From CAVQFC01 sp036497895 (GTDB lineage: Bacteria; Acidobacteriota; Vicinamibacteria; Vicinamibacterales; CAVVIG01), in the NCBI GenBank assembly GCA_036497895.1, contig DASXIR010000153.1:1-64000 (forward strand): DNA of 64,000 nucleotides, written 5' to 3'. Positions 1-9,394 of the stretch are shown here, piece by piece (position 1 is the stretch's first letter; each line of letters starts with the position of its first letter). The notes under the pieces were generated by a model, which worked only from the letters and a program-made list of their open reading frames with translations, was not told where the DNA came from and did no database searches. A program made the position numbers and the translations under genes.

Positions 1-234
1 GTCGATGGTGTTGTAGCCGGCGCCGGCACGCACGACCAGCGAGAGCGAGCCAGCTTCGAGCATTGGCGCGGTCACCGCGGTGCCGCGCACCACCAGTACG
101 TCGGCGCCCGTCTCCCTCACCGCCTGCGTCAGCCCATCGTCTTTCAGGTCAGGCAGATAGATGACATGACAGCCGGCGGCCTCGAGGCCGTCGATGCCGC
201 TTTGTTCGAATTTGTCTGCAACTAAGACCTTCAC
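1..234 (-). CDS. serA: D-3-phosphoglycerate dehydrogenase, N-terminal fragment (cut by window edge)
   Basis: The reverse strand reads MKVLVADKFEQSGIDGLEAA from a GTG at 234, followed by a segment ending VRAGAGYNTID at the window edge. This is the N-terminal part of the D-isomer specific 2-hydroxyacid dehydrogenase catalytic domain; the RAGAGxNxID segment is typical of SerA, which oxidises 3-phosphoglycerate in the first step of serine synthesis. Only 78 codons are visible, so the NAD domain and any ACT domain cannot be checked. A GGAG lies just upstream of the GTG. It follows a DUF1015 gene by 33 bases on the same strand, a pairing common in bacteria. Another 2-hydroxyacid dehydrogenase cannot be fully excluded. 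Confidence 0.85.
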   Translation of the reverse strand, partial: MKVLVADKFEQSGIDGLEAAGCHVIYLPDLKDDGLTQAVRETGADVLVVRGTAVTAPMLEAGSLSLVVRAGAGYNTID

Positions 235-267
235 GGGGAGCTCCGTTCGTCGTTGGTCGTTCTCGCG

Positions 268-1497
268 TCAGATGACGTGGATCAGCAGGCCGTCCCGCAG
301 CTTGGGTTCGAACCAGGTGGACTTAGGCGGCATGATCGCGCCGGCGTCGGAAACCGCCATTAGATCGGACACGCTCACCGGGAAGAGCGAGAACGCGACC
401 GCGGCCTTGCCCGAGTCGACCAGCCGTTCGAGTTCCGCGGTTCCGCGGGCGCCGCCGACAAAATCGATGCGCTTGTCGGTTCGTACGTCAGCGATGCCGA
501 GCACCGGCGCCAGCAGTCCGTCCTGCAGGACGCTCACGTCCAGCGACCCGATCGCATCGGCCGGGTCCGGCGTGACGCGTGGCCGCAGGGTACGCCAGCT
601 GCCTTTGAAATACATCGCGATGTCGCCACGGCGAGCCGGCGTCGCGGCACCGGTCGCGGTCTCGAAGCGGTCGCCGACGGCCTTCAGAAAATCATCGGGC
701 GAGAGGCCGTTCAGGTCCTTCACGATCCGGTTATAGGAAAGGATTTGGACCTGGTCATGCGGAAACGCGACCGCCAGCACGGTCGAGAAGTCGGCCGCGT
801 CGCCAAGCGACGTACCCGCACGTCCGTGGTCCTTGATTTCGGTACGCGCCCGTGCTGCGCTCGCCGCTCGATGATGACCATCCGCGATGTAGAGCGCAGG
901 AATCCGTCCGAACGCCGCCACCAGCGCATCGCGGTCGGCGCCGGTCACCTGCCAGATAGTGTGCTGCACCGCGTCGGGCGCTTCGAAATCGAACAGTGGC
1001 GCGCCGGCGACGACGCGTTCGGCGATCCGGTTCACGTCAGCAGCGGCGCGATAGGTAAGAAACACGGGGCCGGTCTGCGCGCCAAGCGCGATCATGTGCC
1101 GAGTGCGATCGTCTTCCTTGTCCCGACGCGTCCGTTCGTGTTTCTTGATGACGTCGCGATCGTATTCGTCGATCGCAAAGCAGGCGGCGAGTCCGAGCTG
1201 CGCGTGGTCGCCCATGCGGAGTCGATAGAAATACAGGCTGGCCTGATCCTCGACCACCAGTGACGATCGCAGGGTCTTGAAATTGGCAACGGCACGATCG
1301 TAGACGCTGTCGGCGTGTGGATCGGTGTCGGCAGGAAGGTCGATTTCAGCGCGCGAGACGTGGAGAAAGCTGAGCGGGTTTCCCGCCGCCAGCGCACGCG
1401 CCTCGTCGGTGTTCACGACGTCGTAGGGCACGGCGGCAATTTTCGGGGCGGTTGCAGTGGTTGGTCGAAGAGCACGAAACGGAATGAGCGTAGCCAT
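268..1497 (-). CDS. DUF1015 family protein
   Basis: A protein of 409 residues (from the ATG at 1497) with the DUF1015/COG4198 signature: an N-terminal IPFRALRP stretch followed by AVPYDVV, a central KHERTRRDKEDDRTRH segment, and ALYIADGHHRAASA. The biochemical role is unknown. The family is often encoded next to serA, as here, which has led to guesses of a link to serine or phosphate-ester metabolism. An in-frame TTG at 1506 could extend it by three residues; the ATG is preferred because neither has a clear ribosome binding site. It lies between the M23 peptidase and serA on the same strand. Confidence 0.9.
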   Translation of the reverse strand: MATLIPFRALRPTTATAPKIAAVPYDVVNTDEARALAAGNPLSFLHVSRAEIDLPADTDPHADSVYDRAVANFKTLRSSLVVEDQASLYFYRLRMGDHAQLGLAACFAIDEYDRDVIKKHERTRRDKEDDRTRHMIALGAQTGPVFLTYRAAADVNRIAERVVAGAPLFDFEAPDAVQHTIWQVTGADRDALVAAFGRIPALYIADGHHRAASAARARTEIKDHGRAGTSLGDAADFSTVLAVAFPHDQVQILSYNRIVKDLNGLSPDDFLKAVGDRFETATGAATPARRGDIAMYFKGSWRTLRPRVTPDPADAIGSLDVSVLQDGLLAPVLGIADVRTDKRIDFVGGARGTAELERLVDSGKAAVAFSLFPVSVSDLMAVSDAGAIMPPKSTWFEPKLRDGLLIHVI

Positions 1498-1548
1498 GGG
1501 GCTCAAATTATAACGTTCATTCCGATCCCGACCGGGAACGCCGAGGCG

Positions 1549-2802
1549 CTATTGCGCGACAGGACCGGCGTTGGCGGCGTGCGCGACATCCGCTGACAAC
1601 TTCGCGAACGCGGAATCGCGTGCGGCGGTAAACGCCGCCATCTGAGCAGCCGGGACCGGATCGGCTGGTGGCATCGCGCGATGCGCCGTGACCGGGTTGA
1701 TGCAGACGCCGTGCTGCTTGAGCCTGTAGTCGAGATGCGGTCCGGTGGCGAGGCCGCTCGAACCGACCCTGCCAATCAACTCGCCCTGCCGCACGTGCGA
1801 CCCAGCTCGAACCGCAATCGACGAGAGGTGGAGATATTGCGTTTCGAAGCCGTTGGCGTGGCGCAGGTGGACCATCCGTCCTGCCCCGCCGCTCGTTCCG
1901 GCCGACACCACGACCCCGTCCGCGACCGCCTGCACCGGCGCACCCTCGGGCGCACGGTAATCGACGCCGAGGTGGGCGCGGACCTCGCGCAGAATCGGAT
2001 GCAGACGGCTGGTCGTAAACGCCGACGTGATCACGGGTTGAAACTTCAGCGGCGAGGCGAGGAAAAACCGGCGCATCGACACGCCGCGGTCATCGAAATA
2101 CGAGGCCTTTTCTCCGTCGGGAGCGAATCGCACCGCCCGGACATGGCGTCCGGCGTTGACGAACTCGGCGGCGAGAACCGGACCATAGCCGGCGAACACG
2201 TGGTTGTCGCGGTACTGCTTCTCGACGGTGAGCTCGACGCGATCGCCAGGCTGCACTTCGGTGCTGAAATCAATTTCGCCGCCGAAGATGTCGGCGATTG
2301 CGAGCGTGAGGTCGATGGTCTCGCCGGCAGCGCCGAGCGCGGCCACCAGCGACGTCGCCTGCCGATCGATCTGCGCCTGGACCACTTCGACGCTGCGGGT
2401 CTTCGGAATCGGCACGATGGTGGCCACGAGCGCGTCGGCGGTCGATCGCATCACCTGGAGAAAGCGATCGCCGTCGATCTCGTACTCGAACTCCTTCAGC
2501 GAGCCCTCGAGGCTGGTCTGCAGCCGGTACGGCTGATCGGCGCGGACCTTCCGCAGATCGAACACCGCCGCGGCTTCAGCAATCAGCGCGGTGACATCGG
2601 CAGCGGCAAGCTTCTGCGCCCGCAGCATCGAGGCCAGGGTGGTGCCGCGCGCGATTCGCGCCGACACGACGTGGACTTCGGAGGCCAGGGAGAAGTCGTG
2701 CGCGGCCGGATTGGACGAGGGTTCGTCGCCAGCCTGCGGCCGTCTGGCGCATCCGGATACTGCGAATATCGCAACGAGAAGGAAGGAGAAAACGCGGTGC
2801 AA
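1549..2802 (-). CDS. M23 family metallopeptidase, lipoprotein
   Basis: A 417-residue envelope protein. It starts with a lipoprotein signal peptide (hydrophobic stretch, then AVSGC with C18 as the lipidated Cys). The C-terminal LytM/M23 domain is clear: HLGVD supplies H277 and D281, QYLHLSS carries H325, and the last motif reads GPHLDY (H356, D358). M23 enzymes cleave peptidoglycan cross-bridges. The last motif is normally GPHLHF; the usual second His, a zinc ligand in LytM, is Asp here, so the enzyme may use an altered metal site or be a non-catalytic regulator. The middle region (about 60-200) matches the long N-terminal modules of MepM-like proteins. It is divergent from the M28 peptidase gene. 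Confidence 0.88.
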   Translation of the reverse strand: MHRVFSFLLVAIFAVSGCARRPQAGDEPSSNPAAHDFSLASEVHVVSARIARGTTLASMLRAQKLAAADVTALIAEAAAVFDLRKVRADQPYRLQTSLEGSLKEFEYEIDGDRFLQVMRSTADALVATIVPIPKTRSVEVVQAQIDRQATSLVAALGAAGETIDLTLAIADIFGGEIDFSTEVQPGDRVELTVEKQYRDNHVFAGYGPVLAAEFVNAGRHVRAVRFAPDGEKASYFDDRGVSMRRFFLASPLKFQPVITSAFTTSRLHPILREVRAHLGVDYRAPEGAPVQAVADGVVVSAGTSGGAGRMVHLRHANGFETQYLHLSSIAVRAGSHVRQGELIGRVGSSGLATGPHLDYRLKQHGVCINPVTAHRAMPPADPVPAAQMAAFTAARDSAFAKLSADVAHAANAGPVAQ

Positions 2803-2873
2803 GCGGCCGCCCTGATCGGAATGCTATCACGCGAATTCTGATAAAGTCCGTGGTTTCGGAGGTTTGCACGCTC

Positions 2874-4445
2874 ATGCATGTTCGCCGGACGTTCGCTCTT
2901 GCCCTTGTTGCCGCCCTCGTCGCGGGCCTGCCGGTCGCCGCGCAGTGGCAGGCCACCGAACACCTCGACCTCGATGCGATCTACCGCATCAAGGACGAAG
3001 GCCTGCAGCGCTCGAAGGTGATGGAAATCGAGAGCTACCTCACCGACGTCTACGGTCCGAGGCTCACCGGCTCCCCGAACATCAAGGAAGCGGCCGACTG
3101 GTCCATGAAGACGATGAAGGACTGGGGGCTGACCAACGTGCATCTGGAGACGTGGCCGTTCGGCCGCGGCTGGCAGAACCAGCGCTTCACCGCCAACGCC
3201 GTGACGCCACGGTCGTATCCGCTGATCGCGTATCCCAAGGCGTGGACGCCCGGCACCAACGGTCCAGTCACCGGCGACGCGGTCATCGCGGTGATCGACA
3301 CCGACAAGGACTTCGAGACGTTCCGCGGCAAACTGCGCGGGAAATTCGTGTTGTCGATGGCGATGCGCGAGGTGCCGGCGCATTTTGAGCCGCAGGGCAC
3401 GCGCTACACCGACGCGGAGTTGAAAGACCTTTCGAAGCAGCCCGACGCGGGCCGCGGCCGCGGCCGCGGCAACTTCAACGCCGCCGCCGACTTCAACCGC
3501 AGGAAGACCCAGTTCTGGATCGACGAAGGCGTGGCTGCCGTGCTCGACTTCAGCCGCGGCGATGACGGCACCGTCTTCGTGCAGTCGCCGCAGGGCGTTT
3601 CGCGCGATCCAAAAGGCCCGGCCCAACCGGCGCAGGTGACGCTGGCGACCGAACACTACGGCCGCATCTGGCGCACGCTCGAGAAGAACATCCCGGTCAC
3701 CCTGCAGATGGACATCGACAACAAGTTCTTCGACGCCGACCAGAACGCCTTCAACGTCATTGCCGAGTTGCCCGGTACCGACAAGGCAGACGAGGTGGTG
3801 ATGATCGGCGGACACTTCGATTCGTGGCACACCGGCACCGGCGCCACCGACAACGCTGCCGGATCCGCGGTGATGATGGAAGCGATGCGCATCCTCAAGG
3901 TCAGCGGTGTCAAGCTGCGCCGCACGGTTCGCATCGGGCTGTGGGGCGGTGAGGAGGAAGGACTGCTCGGTTCGCGCGAATACGTGAAGGCGCACTACGG
4001 CGATCCCGAAACCATGCAGCTGAAGCCGGAGCATGCGAAGTTCGCGGGCTACTTCAACGTCGACAACGGCACCGGTTTGATTCGCGGCGTCTACCTGCAG
4101 GGGAACGAAGCGGTGGCGCCGATCTTCACCCAGTGGATGGAGCCGTTCAGGAATCTCGGGATGGAGACGCTGACGATCCGGAACACCGGGGGTACGGACC
4201 ACTTGTCCTACGATGCGGTGGGCCTGCCCGGGTTTCAGTTCATCCAGGACGAGATCGAGTACAACTCGCGAACCCACCACTCGAACATGGACATGTACGA
4301 GCGCGTCCAGCCGAACGACATGATGCGCAACGCGGTCATCGTTGCCACGTTCGTGATGAACACGGCCAACCGCGACGACAAGCTGCCGAGAAAGCCGCTG
4401 CCGAAGGCACAGCCGCGACCGGCACGCGGCACCGGCGCTCAGTAG
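2874..4445 (+). CDS. M28 family zinc peptidase, secreted
   Basis: A 523-residue exported aminopeptidase. The start is placed at the ATG at 2874 because it begins a clean Sec signal peptide (MHVRRTFALALVAALVAG, cleavage near AAQ) and has GGAGG upstream; an in-frame GTG at 2850 is less likely. The M28 metal and catalytic motifs are present: GGHFDSWHTG (metal His), ATDNAAG (bridging Asp), GGEEEGLLGS (catalytic and metal Glu), and GGTDHLSYD (last metal His). A PA-like insert lies before the catalytic domain, with a short Gly-Arg run (RGRGRGN) near residue 200. The C-terminal tail is basic and Pro-rich. It likely degrades peptides outside the inner membrane. Confidence 0.9.
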   Translation: MHVRRTFALALVAALVAGLPVAAQWQATEHLDLDAIYRIKDEGLQRSKVMEIESYLTDVYGPRLTGSPNIKEAADWSMKTMKDWGLTNVHLETWPFGRGWQNQRFTANAVTPRSYPLIAYPKAWTPGTNGPVTGDAVIAVIDTDKDFETFRGKLRGKFVLSMAMREVPAHFEPQGTRYTDAELKDLSKQPDAGRGRGRGNFNAAADFNRRKTQFWIDEGVAAVLDFSRGDDGTVFVQSPQGVSRDPKGPAQPAQVTLATEHYGRIWRTLEKNIPVTLQMDIDNKFFDADQNAFNVIAELPGTDKADEVVMIGGHFDSWHTGTGATDNAAGSAVMMEAMRILKVSGVKLRRTVRIGLWGGEEEGLLGSREYVKAHYGDPETMQLKPEHAKFAGYFNVDNGTGLIRGVYLQGNEAVAPIFTQWMEPFRNLGMETLTIRNTGGTDHLSYDAVGLPGFQFIQDEIEYNSRTHHSNMDMYERVQPNDMMRNAVIVATFVMNTANRDDKLPRKPLPKAQPRPARGTGAQ

Positions 4446-4484
4446 TGTTGATGGCGAAGGCGCGCGGAGGACGCGTCTTCGTGA

Positions 4485-6071
4485 TCAATTACGCCCGTAG
4501 CGCCCAGCCCAGCGGCGCAGAGTTTCCTGACGCTCGCGAGCTTCCGCGTGCTGGTCGAGCATATCCACCGGCCAGGGCAATCTGAACGTCCAGTTGTCGG
4601 ACGTCACCATGGCCGGCTGGTTGATACGATCGCGCCAGCCGAAAACGTCCTGCACCGGCAGCAGAACCAGCTCGGACGCCGACGCATAGACCGCTTCGAG
4701 CAGTGCGTCGCGCACCTGCGGATTGAACGGCGCCTGCGCGATATCGGCGCCGTCGGTCACCCGCCTCATGGTGGCCAGCGCGGCGACGCCGTTCCGTTCG
4801 TCGCTCGATGCCTCTTCCCACCAGATCGCCATCGGCTCGGTGTCGTGGGTGCCGGTTGCGGCAACCGATACTCGTGGGTACTCCGAGGGATCGCGGAACG
4901 GGAATCCCGGCTCGTGCCATTTCCGTTCCCAGCGGAACACGCGGAAGCCCGGAATGTCGAGCCGCGCCAGCGATGCGCGAACGAAATCGGGCACGGTTCC
5001 GAGATCCTCGGCGATGATTTCCGCGCCAGGACTGCGAAGCACCGCCAGCACGCGTTCGCCGAGCGCCTCCTGCGACGGTTGGTCAGCGGGCGTGAAGAAG
5101 CCGTCGCCGCCGGAAACCGGACGTCCGTAGGTGCGGTAGAAGCCGACGAGGTGGTCCACCCGGTAGCCGTCGAAGAGATCCGCAGTCCGGCGGGCCCGCT
5201 CGTGCAGCCAGCGAAAATCCTCGCGCTCCATCGCGTCCCAGTCATACAGCGGCACGCCCCAGTTCTGGCCGGTCGCGCTGAACGCGTCGGGTGGCGCACC
5301 GACCGACACGTCGAGGCGGAACTGATGCTGACGCACCCAGACGTCGGCGCTGTCGCCGTCAACCATGAACGGCAGGTCGCCGAACAGCTGGACACCGTGG
5401 GTTTCGAGCCGCGCGCGCCGCCACTGCATGCCGGCGATCCACTGGAGGTACTGGAAATAGAGCACCTCGTGGGCCAGTTCGCGGCGCAGCAGGTCGATCG
5501 CTGCAGGATCGCGCCGCTGCAGCTCCGCTGGCCACGACGTCCATGCTCGTTCCTCTTCGCGCGCGTGCAGCGCGCGGAACAGGCTGTAGTCCTCGATCCA
5601 CCACGCCTGCTCGCTCAGGTAGTGACGAAGCGAGCGTGCGCGTTCGGTGTCGCGGCGCCATTCGGCGTCGACGAATCGCTCGAAGGACGCGCGCAACGCC
5701 GACTGCTTGAGTCGCCGGACCGTGGCGTGCTCGATGCGGGGACTGACGCGAACGGCCGCGAGCGCGGCGCGATCCGCCGCCGCAAGCGCCGCCTCGCCTC
5801 CGAGCGCGGCAAAATCCGGAACCGCCGGGACACGGATGAAGATGGGATCGAGGGCCATTCCACTGATCGCCGAGTACGGCGACTGTTGACCGGGCGCCAT
5901 CTCGTTCAGCGGCAGCATCTGCATGACGCGCACGCCGGCTTCGGCCAGCCAGGCCGTGATCGGCTCGAGGTCGCCGGTGTCGCCGATGCCCCAGCTCTCG
6001 CTCGACGGACAAGAAAACAGCGGCACCAGCAGGCCTGCCCGTCGGTGGTCGTGCGGTTCGGCGTCGCTCAT
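4485..6071 (-). CDS. malQ: 4-alpha-glucanotransferase (amylomaltase, GH77)
   Basis: A 528-residue GH77 enzyme that transfers alpha-1,4-glucan segments in maltodextrin and glycogen metabolism; cytoplasmic. The N-terminus has PLFSCPSSESWGIGDTGDL, typical of amylomaltases. Catalytic elements seen are GYRVDHLVGFYRTYG (nucleophile Asp), IIAEDLGTVP (acid/base Glu) and TGTHDTEP (stabilising Asp). The ATG at 6071 is chosen because it overlaps the stop of the upstream aminotransferase as ATGA; an in-frame upstream start at 6092 would lie inside that gene. The length is usual for the compact bacterial form. Confidence 0.93.
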   Translation of the reverse strand: MSDAEPHDHRRAGLLVPLFSCPSSESWGIGDTGDLEPITAWLAEAGVRVMQMLPLNEMAPGQQSPYSAISGMALDPIFIRVPAVPDFAALGGEAALAAADRAALAAVRVSPRIEHATVRRLKQSALRASFERFVDAEWRRDTERARSLRHYLSEQAWWIEDYSLFRALHAREEERAWTSWPAELQRRDPAAIDLLRRELAHEVLYFQYLQWIAGMQWRRARLETHGVQLFGDLPFMVDGDSADVWVRQHQFRLDVSVGAPPDAFSATGQNWGVPLYDWDAMEREDFRWLHERARRTADLFDGYRVDHLVGFYRTYGRPVSGGDGFFTPADQPSQEALGERVLAVLRSPGAEIIAEDLGTVPDFVRASLARLDIPGFRVFRWERKWHEPGFPFRDPSEYPRVSVAATGTHDTEPMAIWWEEASSDERNGVAALATMRRVTDGADIAQAPFNPQVRDALLEAVYASASELVLLPVQDVFGWRDRINQPAMVTSDNWTFRLPWPVDMLDQHAEARERQETLRRWAGRYGRN

Positions 6072-7255
6072 GATCTCGCCGGTTCGGTGCAATCGAAATG
6101 CCGGAACACACGCGCGATGCCATCTGCAAACGTCTCTGGTTGCGGCAATAAGCTGACCACCAGGTACGATTCGCGCGGGAAGTCGAAAAAGTATCCCGGA
6201 TGCGTAAGAACTCCGTGTGACGTCAGCAACCGCACCACCAGATTTTCTTCAGATTCGAGGGTCGGCACCTGGATGATGGCATACCAGCCGCCGCCGCTGC
6301 GCAGAACGCGGCACGACGGCGTCGCGGCAATGGCGCCGAGCAGCCGCCGGTAGTTCGTCTGCACGCGCGCGACGATCTGACGCCGAACGCTGGCGCCGCG
6401 CTCCAGCAGGTCACTGACGGCGACCTGCACCGGCGTCGAAACCGACAGGTATGTGTCCGCGACGAGCTCCAGCCGTTCCATCGCTGCCGCAGCAAGAGGC
6501 GCGGGGCCGGCGACGGCGATCCAGCCCAGCTTGACCTGCGGCAACCCCACCGACTTCGAGAGTCCTCCCAACCCGAACGACAGCACGTCCGACCGCGACA
6601 ACGGCTGCCCCGCCGACGCGGCATGGCCCGGTTCGAGTTCGTAGTCCGCAAACACTTCGTCGACGATGATGGCAATTCCGCGGGGAGTGCACAGCGCGGC
6701 CAGACGGTCCAGCTCGGCGTGCGTCGCCGAGGATCCGGTCGGGTTGTTCGGGCTCACCAGCAGCACGGCGCGCGTCCGCGTCGTCAGCGCACGTTCGATG
6801 CTTGCGAAATCGATTGACCACGCACCGTCGATGTCGAGGTCGTAGGCAATTGCAGCGACCTGATCGAGCCGAGTCAGGTGATCGAACAGTGGGTAACTTG
6901 GACGCGGAACGAGGACCTCGTCTCCCGAGTCGGTTAACAGCTTGAACAGCAATCCGTAGGCATCGCTGGTGCTCGCGGTCAGGACGATGCGTTCGGGAGC
7001 GACATCGAGGCTCCGGCGTGCGTAGTCCGCGGCGACCGCCATCCGTGCGTCCAGCGTGCCGGCCGGCTCCGGCTCGTAACGCAAGCCGCGAGGATCGGCC
7101 ATCCTCGCAAGCAGATCCGCTGGATAGTCGAAGCCGGCGAGCGTCGGGTTCGCCAATGTGAGGTCGATGAACGGCCGACCCTGGCTGCGGCGCTGCCGAA
7201 CCGCATCGGTCAAACGGTTCGAGGCAAGGCTGGCTGGAAGGCGGGAGGAGAACAC
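6068..7255 (-). CDS. PLP-dependent aminotransferase, class I/II
   Basis: A fold-type I aminotransferase of 395 residues. It shows SPNNPTGS (PLP and substrate pocket), DEVFADYEL, and the Schiff-base Lys in FGLGGLSKSVGLPQVKLGW, followed by the expected arginine region near the C-terminus. The substrate cannot be told from sequence; the ANPT segment near the N-terminus resembles alanine/aromatic aminotransferases. Translation starts at a GTG, seven bases after the stop of the HEAT-cyclophilin gene, and the gene overlaps malQ by four bases (ATGA), so the three are probably cotranscribed. Confidence 0.9.
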   Translation of the reverse strand: MFSSRLPASLASNRLTDAVRQRRSQGRPFIDLTLANPTLAGFDYPADLLARMADPRGLRYEPEPAGTLDARMAVAADYARRSLDVAPERIVLTASTSDAYGLLFKLLTDSGDEVLVPRPSYPLFDHLTRLDQVAAIAYDLDIDGAWSIDFASIERALTTRTRAVLLVSPNNPTGSSATHAELDRLAALCTPRGIAIIVDEVFADYELEPGHAASAGQPLSRSDVLSFGLGGLSKSVGLPQVKLGWIAVAGPAPLAAAAMERLELVADTYLSVSTPVQVAVSDLLERGASVRRQIVARVQTNYRRLLGAIAATPSCRVLRSGGGWYAIIQVPTLESEENLVVRLLTSHGVLTHPGYFFDFPRESYLVVSLLPQPETFADGIARVFRHFDCTEPARS

Positions 7256-7262
7256 CGGGTGC

Positions 7263-9389
7263 CTATGGCCCGGGAACTATTTCGACCCGCTCAATCACGT
7301 CGCCTTCGAGCACCTGATCGATGATGCCGATGCCATTCAGAACCTGCGCGAAGACGGTGTACTCGTGATCGAGACGCGGGTTGTCGACGAGATCCACGAA
7401 TATCTGGGCGTCGCCGGTGTCGCGCCCGCGCGTCGAGATACCGACTGAGCCGCGCACGTGAGGCCACAAGCCGACCTCGTCGCGCATGAACGGTGAATCG
7501 CCGATGTATTCGCTCGCGCCGGGACTTCCGCCCTGGATCACGAAGTTTGGTACGACCCGATGAAATGTCAGGCCGTTGTAGTAGCCGGCCTCGGCGAGCC
7601 GCGCGAAACGCAAGACGGTCGCCGATGCCTGTGCCGTCACCAATGCCAGCTCGAAGGTGCCGAGCCCTCGGATGGTGACACGAGCGCGAGCCGAGGCCAG
7701 CCGGCGGAGATCCTCAGCGTTCAAATCGGACGCCTGCGCCTGGGCCGGCATTTTGTGCGGCGGGGCGCCGAGCGCCGTGAGCGTCCTGGCGATCGCATCT
7801 CGGGCATCGTGCGAGTTGTCGCGGCCCGCTGCGACCAGCCGGTCCCACTCAGCCTTCAGCGCCGGGATCGCGAGCTCCGGGTGCGGCGTGTCGCCGAGCG
7901 CCAGCGCGGCGGCGCGCAAGATCTGGTTGCCCGGACGAGTGAGCTGGGCGAGGTACACCGCGTCCGCGTCGTGGCCGGCAATTTTCCGCAGTCCCTCGAC
8001 CGCCGCCTCCCTCACGTTGTCGTCGTCATCACGGGCGAGCTGCTCGAGCGCCGCGCGATTCCCCAGTTGGGCGGCGGCGCGCGCCGCGTACATCCGGAGC
8101 TGCCAGACTCCTGACGCGGTGAACGACGGCAGCGCCGCTGACGCTCGCTCGGGAGCGACGCTCGCGAGCGCGACGAGCGCATGCGCCGCCCGATGCCAGC
8201 CGCGCGGGACAGACGCAGCCTGCGCATCGGCGACGGCCTGCTCCAGCGCGGTGACGACGCTGTCGTCTGCGGCGGGCGAATCGACAGGGGCGGCGGCAGG
8301 CCCGGCGTTTCCATCCTGAGCGCCGCCGGCAGACGCGACCGCGGACGGCGCCGCTGCGGACGAGGGAACCGCAGTCGGAGTTGGCGCACACGCGCCAAGC
8401 TGATCGAAGCCACTCAGTGCGACGTTGGTGTCGCGATCGCGCGTCGCGGTCAGCGAGGCGCTGCACGCGTCGGGATCGTTGCGCGCGCGCACATTTCTCA
8501 GCGCTTCGAGACGCACCGACGGCGAATCGTCCTTGAGTCCTGAAGCCAGGACCCGGTGGGCGAGATCGGCGGTCACACCGTTCCCGCCCGCGGCGGCGGC
8601 GTGCATGGCGATGCGGCGAACCTGCGCGTCGGGATCGGCCGCGGCTCTCTGAAGCACGTCATCGTCCACGGCGGCTGCGGTGATCAACGCCTCCATCGCG
8701 AGGCGACGCACCCTGGCGCCGGTGGCTGCCTCGCGCGGCACCAGCTCCGACAACCGGCGCAGCCGCGTCACGGCGTCTTCGCTCGGCGGACGCAGCTTGC
8801 GCTGGATTCTGACGAAGGCCTCGAGCCCCTTGGCGACGCCGAGCCGGCCGCTTACGTTCACCTCGTTCTCGGCCGCCTCGAGCAAGGCGCGCTCCGCGGT
8901 CTCGGCCTGCGCCGCGGTCGCGTACGGCAGGCGGCCGATGCTTTCGCAAATCGCGGCGCGCACGTCAGGGTCGGCTTCGACCTTGAGTCGCGTCGCTAGC
9001 GCGGCAAACGCCGCATCCCGCGCCGTATCGCGCACCGATGCCGGCGCAGACGATTCGTGCTTCCAGCCCTGCGCCGCCTGGGCGATCGCGTCGGCTGCCT
9101 CGGAGCGGATTTCCGGCAGCGCGTTTCGCAGCGCGAAGGTGATATCGGGAATCAGCGACGGACGCTCGAGGCGGCCAAGGGCGCGAATCGCGATCCGGAC
9201 GGTCTGCGGATCGCCGCTGTGCGCGCCCGATCGAATGACGGAGAGATCGTGCGGCGTCGGCGCCCGGCGATCCTCTGCCTGTAACACTGCCAGCCGAGAA
9301 ACCCGCGGGGACGGCGGCGGATCGTTCTGCGCAGCGGCGAGCGTCGGACCGCAGAGTCCGCACAGCACCAACAGGATCGGAACCCGCAT
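7263..9389 (-). CDS. HEAT-repeat protein fused to cyclophilin-type peptidyl-prolyl isomerase
   Basis: A 708-residue secreted protein with a Sec signal peptide (MRVPILLVLCGLCGPTLAAA). Residues of roughly 45-550 are a long array of alpha-helical HEAT/PBS-like repeats rich in Ala and Arg (patterns such as DAQVRRIAMHAAAAGG and DNVREAAVEGLRKI). The last 150 residues are a cyclophilin domain: YYNGLTFHRVVPNFVIQGG, then AQIFVDLVDNPRLDHEYTVF. FHR holds the catalytic Arg of the family. Cyclophilins isomerise X-Pro bonds; the solenoid probably supplies a docking surface for clients in the envelope. An Ala/Ser/Pro-rich linker near the middle (GAPSSAAAPSAVASAGG-like) splits the solenoid. Confidence 0.88.
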   Translation of the reverse strand: MRVPILLVLCGLCGPTLAAAQNDPPPSPRVSRLAVLQAEDRRAPTPHDLSVIRSGAHSGDPQTVRIAIRALGRLERPSLIPDITFALRNALPEIRSEAADAIAQAAQGWKHESSAPASVRDTARDAAFAALATRLKVEADPDVRAAICESIGRLPYATAAQAETAERALLEAAENEVNVSGRLGVAKGLEAFVRIQRKLRPPSEDAVTRLRRLSELVPREAATGARVRRLAMEALITAAAVDDDVLQRAAADPDAQVRRIAMHAAAAGGNGVTADLAHRVLASGLKDDSPSVRLEALRNVRARNDPDACSASLTATRDRDTNVALSGFDQLGACAPTPTAVPSSAAAPSAVASAGGAQDGNAGPAAAPVDSPAADDSVVTALEQAVADAQAASVPRGWHRAAHALVALASVAPERASAALPSFTASGVWQLRMYAARAAAQLGNRAALEQLARDDDDNVREAAVEGLRKIAGHDADAVYLAQLTRPGNQILRAAALALGDTPHPELAIPALKAEWDRLVAAGRDNSHDARDAIARTLTALGAPPHKMPAQAQASDLNAEDLRRLASARARVTIRGLGTFELALVTAQASATVLRFARLAEAGYYNGLTFHRVVPNFVIQGGSPGASEYIGDSPFMRDEVGLWPHVRGSVGISTRGRDTGDAQIFVDLVDNPRLDHEYTVFAQVLNGIGIIDQVLEGDVIERVEIVPGP

Positions 9390-9394
9390 CGTGC

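Noticed and set aside
2583..4280. Long reverse frame opposite the M28 peptidase
   Set aside because: His/Arg/Val-rich shadow of the real gene, which has a signal peptide and all M28 motifs.
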